From contig JAUXIR010000120.1 in NCBI GenBank assembly GCA_030620915.1, positions 1-5,800 of the forward strand: a DNA stretch of 5,800 nt. The letters are read 5' to 3'. Each line of letters begins with the position of its first letter. Positions within the stretch are counted from its first letter, which is position 1. Under the pieces are notes generated by a model that saw only the letters and a program-made list of their open reading frames with translations, had not been told where the DNA came from and searched no databases. This document shows positions 1-3,806 of the stretch, piece by piece. Source of the stretch: Geopsychrobacter sp. GTDB taxonomy: Bacteria; Desulfobacterota; Desulfuromonadia; Desulfuromonadales; Geopsychrobacteraceae. A program made the position numbers and the translations under genes.

Positions 1-441
1 CGGCTCGGGCTTTCGGCCTTCCTGCCCGAAAAGTACCTGCCCGATCCGAACCAGCGCCTGCAATTTTATCAACGGCTCGCCGGTGCCGACGATGATCGGC
101 AGATTTTCGAGGTTGCCGATGAGCTACAGGATCGCTACGGCAATCTGCCCGAGCCCGGCGAACTGCTGCTTGGCGTCATGCGCCTGCGGATCATCCTCAA
201 GCAGTTACGGGTGGAACTGCTTGAATATGACGGGCGGCGCTGGAGTCTGCGCTTTCATGCCAGCACCACCGTGTCACCGGAGCTGATCGGCGGCCTGCTC
301 AAAACAGAGCCGCAACGCTACAGCCTGTCGGCCGATTTCCGCTTGGCGATCCGCTGTGAGCGTTGGCAGGGCGAGGAATTACTCCGCGAGACCCGGCGCG
401 AACTCCAGAAGTTTCAACCTGAGGGGCTATCCTCATGCTGA
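1..441 (+). CDS. mfd: Transcription-repair coupling factor Mfd, C-terminal 146 residues (5' truncated by window)
   Basis: Reading frame 1 is open from the window edge to TGA at 439-441. It matches the C-terminal regulatory domain (TRCF/D7) of Mfd: an LPxxYLPDxxxRLxFYxRLA segment at window residues 8-27, then the family hallmark ELxDRYGxLP at residues 41-50, followed by helices and short strands up to the end. Mfd is a cytoplasmic DNA translocase that pushes stalled RNA polymerase off damaged DNA and recruits UvrA. In known Mfd proteins this last domain packs against the UvrA-binding region and keeps it masked. The translocase and RNA polymerase-interacting domains lie upstream, outside the window, so completeness cannot be judged; the family is usually about 1100-1200 residues. 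The ATG at 178 is an internal Met and not the gene start. The 3' end overlaps the next gene by 7 nt, which suggests co-transcription and coupled translation. Confidence 0.95.
   Translation, partial: RLGLSAFLPEKYLPDPNQRLQFYQRLAGADDDRQIFEVADELQDRYGNLPEPGELLLGVMRLRIILKQLRVELLEYDGRRWSLRFHASTTVSPELIGGLLKTEPQRYSLSADFRLAIRCERWQGEELLRETRRELQKFQPEGLSSC
421..426 (+). promoter_or_regulatory. Shine-Dalgarno site of the lipoprotein gene, inside the mfd 3' end
   Basis: GAGGGG ends 8 nt before the ATG at 435 and lies within the last codons of mfd. It supports ATG 435 as the start and means ribosomes finishing mfd pass over the initiation site of the next gene, consistent with translational coupling. Confidence 0.7.
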
Positions 442-1382
442 CTCCCCGCTTGTCTGGATTCTGCCTTTTCCTGCTGTTGCTCTGCCTCAGCCTGAGTGGC
501 TGTCAAAACGAGAGCGCACCCCTGATAAAAATCGGCGAGCGGACGATCTCGCTCAGCGCTTTTCGCCAGGAGATCAAGCCGCTGCAAACCGAACTGGTCC
601 TGCTGCCGTCTGAACAACAAAAGCTGCTGCTGCGTCAGGTCCTCTCTCAGCTGATCGACCAGGAGCTGTTGCTGGCCGAGGCTCAGAGCCGCGGAATTCT
701 CATCAGCGAGCAGGAGATGCAGCAGGCGCTGGACGATCTGCGTGGCAATTACAGCGCCGCGGAATACCTGCAAATTCTACGTAATTCGGGGCAGGACCCC
801 GAGCACTGGATGCAGCAACTGCGCATCAGACTACTGAGCGCCAAGGTTGCGGCCAGAATCACCCGCGGCAAGAGCCTCATCGGCAGCCCGCAGATTGAAG
901 AATACTATCTGCAACAGCTGGAAGAGTATCGCCGCCCGGAGCAGTTGCAGGCCAGGCAGATGCTGCTGGCAACAGAAGAAGAGGCGATCAGGCTGCGCAA
1001 CCGTTTATTGGCGGGAGCGTCTTTTGCCAAGCTTGCGCGTCAGCATTCGATCTCGCCCGATCGTGAAAACGGTGGCGATCTCGGCCTCTTTGCCCTGGGT
1101 CAATTCCCCCCCGAATTCGACGAAATCCTCTTCAATCTCACCCCGGGTCGCGTCAGCCCGCCGATTAAAAGCCCCTACGGTATCCATCTGTTTCTGGTCG
1201 ACAAGCGTCACAAGGCTGGAGTTCTGCCACTGGCTGAGGTCGAAGCCGCAATCCGTCAGAAGCTGCAGTCGACTGAAGAGGCCCAGCTCTACCTGCAGTG
1301 GTTGCAAGAACTGCGCGAGAGGACTGAGGTTCAGATCGATTGGGAACAACTGGACAAACTCCACTTCGAAAAGGCAGAATAA
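435..1382 (+). CDS. Parvulin-type (PpiC/PrsA-like) peptidyl-prolyl isomerase lipoprotein
   Basis: The 315-residue product starts with a lipoprotein signal peptide: Arg5, hydrophobic core about 9-20, and lipobox Leu20-Ser-Gly-Cys23. Residue +2 after the lipidated Cys is Gln rather than Asp, so outer-membrane anchoring is expected in a Gram-negative cell. Residues about 30-145 form a helical SurA/PrsA-type N-terminal chaperone region, with a second part of it at the C-terminus (about 265-310). The parvulin domain spans about 168-258, with NGGDLGLF at 212-219, GQFPPEF at 222-228 and YGIHLF at 248-253. The family folds periplasmic and outer-membrane proteins. The usual His at the first strand of the domain (ARHIL in typical members) appears to be Gln175, and the Asp/Cys usually six residues before GGDLG appears to be Ser207, so isomerase activity may be weak; the late His251 is kept. 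A C7 run lies at 1106-1112. The start fits the Shine-Dalgarno at 421-426 and the signal peptide. I leave the symbol open because PrsA, PpiD and SurA relatives cannot be separated by eye. Confidence 0.9.
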   Translation: MLTPRLSGFCLFLLLLCLSLSGCQNESAPLIKIGERTISLSAFRQEIKPLQTELVLLPSEQQKLLLRQVLSQLIDQELLLAEAQSRGILISEQEMQQALDDLRGNYSAAEYLQILRNSGQDPEHWMQQLRIRLLSAKVAARITRGKSLIGSPQIEEYYLQQLEEYRRPEQLQARQMLLATEEEAIRLRNRLLAGASFAKLARQHSISPDRENGGDLGLFALGQFPPEFDEILFNLTPGRVSPPIKSPYGIHLFLVDKRHKAGVLPLAEVEAAIRQKLQSTEEAQLYLQWLQELRERTEVQIDWEQLDKLHFEKAE

Positions 1383-1424
1383 CAGATTCACTAACCGACG
1401 AATCGATAAAGGATAGAATTCCCG

Positions 1425-2366
1425 ATGAACAAAATACTCCTGTTTGCCCTGCTCCTGCTTTGGACGACCACTGTCGATGCCGCAACACTGATCAAGACGG
1501 TTGCGATGGTCAACAATGATGTCGTCACCAGTTATCAGCTCGAGAAGAGACTGGCGACCGCCATGGCGGCCGAGACCAGTCAGCGCCGCTTGAGTCAGGA
1601 AGAGCATAGTGCCCTGCGCCTGAAGGTACTGAACGGCATGATCGAAGACCTGCTGGTTGAACAGCGGATTCAGGAAATCGGCCTGTCGGTCTCAGATCAA
1701 GAGTTGAACTCGGCGATAGAAGATGTCCAGCGCCAAAATAAGCTGACCGGCGAGCAGCTCAAAACGGCATTGCTCGCTCAGGGGATGTCCTTTGCCGATT
1801 ATCGCCAGGACCTGCGTAAGGAAATTTTGCGTTACAAGCTGATCGCGCGTGAGGTGCGGAGCAAGGTTGAAGTTACCAATGCAGAGATTCGCGACTATTT
1901 CAAAGCCCACGAAGCAGAGTACATGACGCTGCCAGCCCTGCGTCTTGGGCGAATCAGCTATCCATTGGCCAATGACGCAGACGCGAAGCTCAAAGAACGG
2001 CTCATCCAGCAGGCCCAGATTGCTCGCCAGCTGCTCCTCGGCGGCAAGCCCTTTGACGAAGTGCTCTCCTCGCTTGGGGGGGATGCCGAAGGGGGGGACA
2101 TGGGCACCATGGTTGAAGAAGAGTTGAATCCTCACTTTCAGCAGATGGTTGACGGACTCCAGGTCGGCCAAGTCAGCGAACCGATGGAGAACCTCGGCAG
2201 CATCCATATCTTTCAGGTTCTGGAGCGGACCCCGGCTAAGGCCGAGCTGAGCGAGGATATCAGCAGTGCCATCGAAGAAATTCTGGCCGCACAAAACAGC
2301 GAGAAACGCTTTGCCGAATGGAAAAAAGGGTTGCGCAAGGATGCCATCGTCGACATCCGCATCTAG
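1425..2366 (+). CDS. surA: SurA-like periplasmic chaperone with one parvulin domain
   Basis: The 313-residue product has a Sec signal peptide: Lys3, hydrophobic core 4-13, and likely signal peptidase I cleavage after Val-Asp-Ala19. The mature protein opens with TLIKTVAMVNNDVVTSYQLE, the typical start of SurA N-terminal domains (about 21-150, helical), and continues into a parvulin-like domain (about 168-268) with GGDMG at 223-227, a GLQVGQVSEP stretch at 244-253 and SIHIF at 259-263. The C-terminal helix about 275-306 would complete the chaperone module. E. coli SurA has two parvulin domains in about 430 residues; this one has only one. The loop before GGDMG is short, and the usual catalytic Asp/Cys and first His seem absent (about Leu217 and Arg176), so a chaperone role is more likely than strong isomerase activity. 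It starts 42 nt after the lipoprotein gene, with AAAGGA at 1408-1413 as a rather distant (11 nt) ribosome binding site. It ends in tandem TAG TAG stops. The symbol rests on the domain and on adjacency to pdxA and is tentative. Confidence 0.88.
   Translation: MNKILLFALLLLWTTTVDAATLIKTVAMVNNDVVTSYQLEKRLATAMAAETSQRRLSQEEHSALRLKVLNGMIEDLLVEQRIQEIGLSVSDQELNSAIEDVQRQNKLTGEQLKTALLAQGMSFADYRQDLRKEILRYKLIAREVRSKVEVTNAEIRDYFKAHEAEYMTLPALRLGRISYPLANDADAKLKERLIQQAQIARQLLLGGKPFDEVLSSLGGDAEGGDMGTMVEEELNPHFQQMVDGLQVGQVSEPMENLGSIHIFQVLERTPAKAELSEDISSAIEEILAAQNSEKRFAEWKKGLRKDAIVDIRI
2076..2104 (+). repeat. Paired G7 homopolymer tracts plus GGG inside the SurA-like gene
   Basis: Two runs of seven G (2076-2082 and 2091-2097) are separated by eight bases, with a further GGG at 2102-2104. 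They encode the Gly-Gly-Asp-Ala-Glu-Gly-Gly-Asp stretch of the degenerate parvulin loop. The bases fit a G-quadruplex pattern (GGG-1-GGG-8-GGG-1-GGG) on the coding strand, and each run could be a slippage site. Confidence 0.6.
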
Positions 2367-2400
2367 TAGCGGGTTCATGGCAAGCCCGACAAGCTGCTAG
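2363..2400 (+). other. Imperfect hairpin overlapping the stop codons of the SurA-like gene
   Basis: CTAGTAG (2363-2369) can pair with CTGCTAG (2394-2400) with one G-U wobble. Inside it CGGGTT (2370-2375) can pair with AAGCCCG less its bulge equivalent (2383-2388, one G-U wobble), leaving a 7-nt loop and a 5-nt bulge on the right side. TTT follows at 2401-2403. It may be a weak first terminator or an mRNA 3'-end stabilising stem in front of the perfect hairpin that follows. Confidence 0.35.
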
Positions 2401-2415
2401 TTTCTGAAAAGGTTC

Positions 2416-2459
2416 CTGAAACAGAGATGGCCGGGGCAACCCGGCCATCTCTGTTTCAG
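2416..2459 (+). terminator. Perfect 20-bp hairpin with GCAA tetraloop, probable terminator of the mfd-lipoprotein-surA unit
   Basis: Positions 2416-2435 are the exact reverse complement of 2440-2459, with the loop GCAA (2436-2439), a stable GNRA tetraloop. The upper stem is GC-rich (GGCCGGG / CCCGGCC) and the base is A/T-richer (CTGAAACAG / CTGTTTCAG). Because of the symmetry it could act on transcripts from either side. There is no long T-tract after the stem, only TTT within the right arm, so classical intrinsic termination is likely but not certain. It lies 49 nt after the stop of the SurA-like gene and just before the pdxA promoter. Confidence 0.75.
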
Positions 2460-2474
2460 TCCCAGCTCTACTTA

Positions 2475-2504
2475 TTGTCGCCGGCCCCACAGATCGGATA
2501 TACT
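2475..2504 (+). promoter_or_regulatory. Putative sigma-70-type promoter of pdxA
   Basis: The -10 box TATACT (2499-2504) differs from TATAAT at one base. The -35 candidate TTGTCG (2475-2480) matches TTGACA at four of six positions, with an 18-nt spacer. Transcription would begin near 2510-2512, giving a leader of about 27 nt before the pdxA ATG at 2538. The site lies right after the terminator hairpin, which makes biological sense for a separate pdxA unit. Confidence 0.6.
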
Positions 2505-2522
2505 GACCGACTGACAAGAAAC

Positions 2523-2526
2523 GGAG
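2523..2526 (+). promoter_or_regulatory. Ribosome binding site deciding the pdxA start
   Basis: GGAG lies 11 nt before ATG 2538, downstream of the predicted promoter. The upstream in-frame ATG at 2427 sits inside the left arm of the terminator hairpin and before the promoter, so 2538 is preferred. Confidence 0.6.
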
Positions 2527-2537
2527 ACCTTCAACCA

Positions 2538-3542
2538 ATGCTGCCACTTGTGATCACCATGGGCGACCCGACCGGGATCGGTCCGGAGCTGATACTACGA
2601 ACTCTGGTTGCCGGACGCTTGCCACGGAAACCGTTGTTGGTGGCCGGTGACCAGCAGGTTCTGTTGAAAACGGCCGAGCAGTTAGGCCTTGAGTTTCGTT
2701 CGACAGCCCTTGAGGATGGTCGTCGGCTCATCACTATTGGTGATAACTCCTTGCTGCTGCAGCCCCTTTCACAACTTGACCCGCAGAACCTGATCCCCGG
2801 CGAACCAGACGGTTCCAGTGGACGCGCCATGGTCGATTATATTGAATGGGCGATTAGCGAATGTCTGGCGGGTCGCGCGGCAGCGATGGTGACCTGTCCG
2901 ATCAATAAGGCGGCGATCAATGCTGTGGGTTGTAATTTCCCAGGACACACCGAACTTCTCGGTGAGCGTTGCGCCTCTAAGCGGGTGGTGATGATGCTTG
3001 CGGGCAGTCGCTTACGTGTCAGCCTGGTGACCATCCACACCGCGCTCTCCAATGTTCCTGAACTGTTGACGACTCACGAAATCCTGGAAACCATCCGCAT
3101 CACCGACCGGAGCCTGCGCCAGCAGTTCGGGCTGGCAAACCCGCGCATCGCCGTGCTATCACTCAATCCGCATGCCGGAGAACAGGGGCTCTTCGGCGAT
3201 GAAGAAGCACGCTTTATTCGACCGGCAATCGATGAGGCTCAGCGGTCAGGGATATCAGCCAGCGGGCCCCACAGCGCCGACACCCTCTTCTACTTCGCCG
3301 CCCGCGGCGATTATGATGCCGTGGTCTGCATGTATCATGACCAAGGGCTTATTCCGCTGAAGGTGCTCCATTTCGATGATGCGGTCAACATCACTCTCGG
3401 GCTGCCGATCGTCCGTACCAGCGTTGATCACGGCACCGCCTACGACCTGGTCGGCACCGGTCGTGCCAGTATCGCCAGTCTGCAGGCCGCCATCCGGATG
3501 GCCGACCGGATGGCTGACAAAAGCAACCTTACAGTCCTATAA
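2538..3542 (+). CDS. pdxA: 4-hydroxythreonine-4-phosphate dehydrogenase PdxA
   Basis: The 334-residue product (E. coli PdxA is 329) oxidises 4-phosphohydroxy-L-threonine with NAD(P)+ in the DXP-dependent route to pyridoxal phosphate. The oxidised product decarboxylates and is condensed with deoxyxylulose phosphate by PdxJ. It is a cytoplasmic, metal-dependent homodimer in the isocitrate dehydrogenase-like fold. Family marks run along its whole length: MGDPTGIGPEL (8-18), CPINK (120-124), GHTELLG (136-142), TIHTALSNVP (165-174), LNPHAGEQGLFGDEE (209-223), GPHSADTLF (243-251), YHDQGLIPLK (266-275), and GLPIVRTSVDHGTAYDLVGTG (from residue 288). The three metal-binding His residues are His167, His212 and His267, each one position later than in E. 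coli. The protein begins directly at the conserved MLPLVITMGDPTG start. An in-frame extension of 37 residues to ATG 2427 has no family similarity and overlaps the terminator and promoter, so it is not used. pdxA follows surA in E. coli too, but here a terminator and promoter separate the two. Confidence 0.97.
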   Translation: MLPLVITMGDPTGIGPELILRTLVAGRLPRKPLLVAGDQQVLLKTAEQLGLEFRSTALEDGRRLITIGDNSLLLQPLSQLDPQNLIPGEPDGSSGRAMVDYIEWAISECLAGRAAAMVTCPINKAAINAVGCNFPGHTELLGERCASKRVVMMLAGSRLRVSLVTIHTALSNVPELLTTHEILETIRITDRSLRQQFGLANPRIAVLSLNPHAGEQGLFGDEEARFIRPAIDEAQRSGISASGPHSADTLFYFAARGDYDAVVCMYHDQGLIPLKVLHFDDAVNITLGLPIVRTSVDHGTAYDLVGTGRASIASLQAAIRMADRMADKSNLTVL

Positions 3543-3557
3543 CCAAAAGGAAGGTTA

Positions 3558-3761
3558 GCCACCACCGAAATTAGGCGCTCTTAGGCGAGTCACCAAGGAC
3601 AACAAAGAGGGTCAAAGGCGATTTTAACGCAGAGGCGGAGAGGAGAACAAAATCGATTTGGTTTTAACATAAGACCTGATCTTGATCTTCTCTGCGTTCT
3701 CTCCCGCTCAGCGGTTCTCAGTTAAAAAAGGTTTTCTTGGTGTCCTTGGTGACTTGGTGGC
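3558..3761. repeat. Degenerate long inverted-repeat element (CACCAAGG / CGCAGAG modules) between pdxA and uvrA
   Basis: Nested inverted modules cover nearly the whole gap. GCCACCA (3558-3564) pairs with TGGTGGC (3755-3761). The 14-nt AGTCACCAAGGACA (3588-3601) is the exact reverse complement of 3741-3754. TTTTAAC (3622-3628) pairs with GTTAAAA (3721-3727). The purine-rich GCAGAGGCGGAGAGGAGAAC (3629-3648) is imperfectly complementary to the pyrimidine-rich 3690-3707 (CTCTGCGTTCTCTCCCGC). The core about 3649-3687 is unpaired or loosely paired and contains GATCTT twice in tandem (3678-3689). TTAGGCG occurs twice (3571, 3581). The element looks like a decayed copy of a non-coding hairpin repeat of the CACCAAGG...CGCAGAGG...CTCTGCG...CCTTGGTG type that I recall from intergenic regions of Geobacter-like and other environmental bacteria. 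No protein-coding frame in it is credible. It may end pdxA transcripts, fold in the uvrA leader, or be a miniature mobile element; the sequence alone does not decide. Confidence 0.7.
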
Positions 3762-3806
3762 AGACTAGCTTGTGCTCGGGTTATCAAACTGAAAGAAATG
3801 AGATTC
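3762..3806 (+). other. uvrA leader; no convincing promoter or SOS box seen
   Basis: This short stretch between the repeat and uvrA has a purine-rich tail (GAAAGAAATGAGA, 3791-3803) that can serve as a weak ribosome binding region. I found no well-spaced -35/-10 pair, nor a match to the E. coli CTG-N10-CAG LexA box. The uvrA promoter may lie within the repeat or be of a less recognisable type. Confidence 0.4.

Noticed and set aside
847..1416. Plus-strand frame of 189 codons in another frame of the lipoprotein gene
   Set aside because: Arg/Ser-rich low-information translation typical of an off-frame reading; the parvulin frame explains the region.
1005..1607. Minus-strand frame of 200 codons
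   Set aside because: It is antisense to the lipoprotein and SurA-like genes, whose domains and signal peptides are clear; no recognisable domain or ribosome binding site of its own.
1692..2378. Minus-strand frame of 228 codons
   Set aside because: It mirrors the SurA-like gene in an antisense frame and shows no family features.
3713..3727. LexA-like operator (GGTT-type) before uvrA
   Set aside because: Only the first half (GGTTCTC) resembles the Geobacter-type motif; the matching ACC half is missing at the required spacing.
3770..3798. Promoter with TTGTGC as -35 before uvrA
   Set aside because: At 17 nt spacing the -10 position reads AAGAAA and falls on the start codon region, so it cannot be the uvrA promoter.
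3543..3806. CRISPR array or tRNA/small structured RNA gene
   Set aside because: The repeats are inverted modules and one short triplet, not regularly spaced direct repeats with spacers; no cloverleaf or known RNA motif could be drawn.
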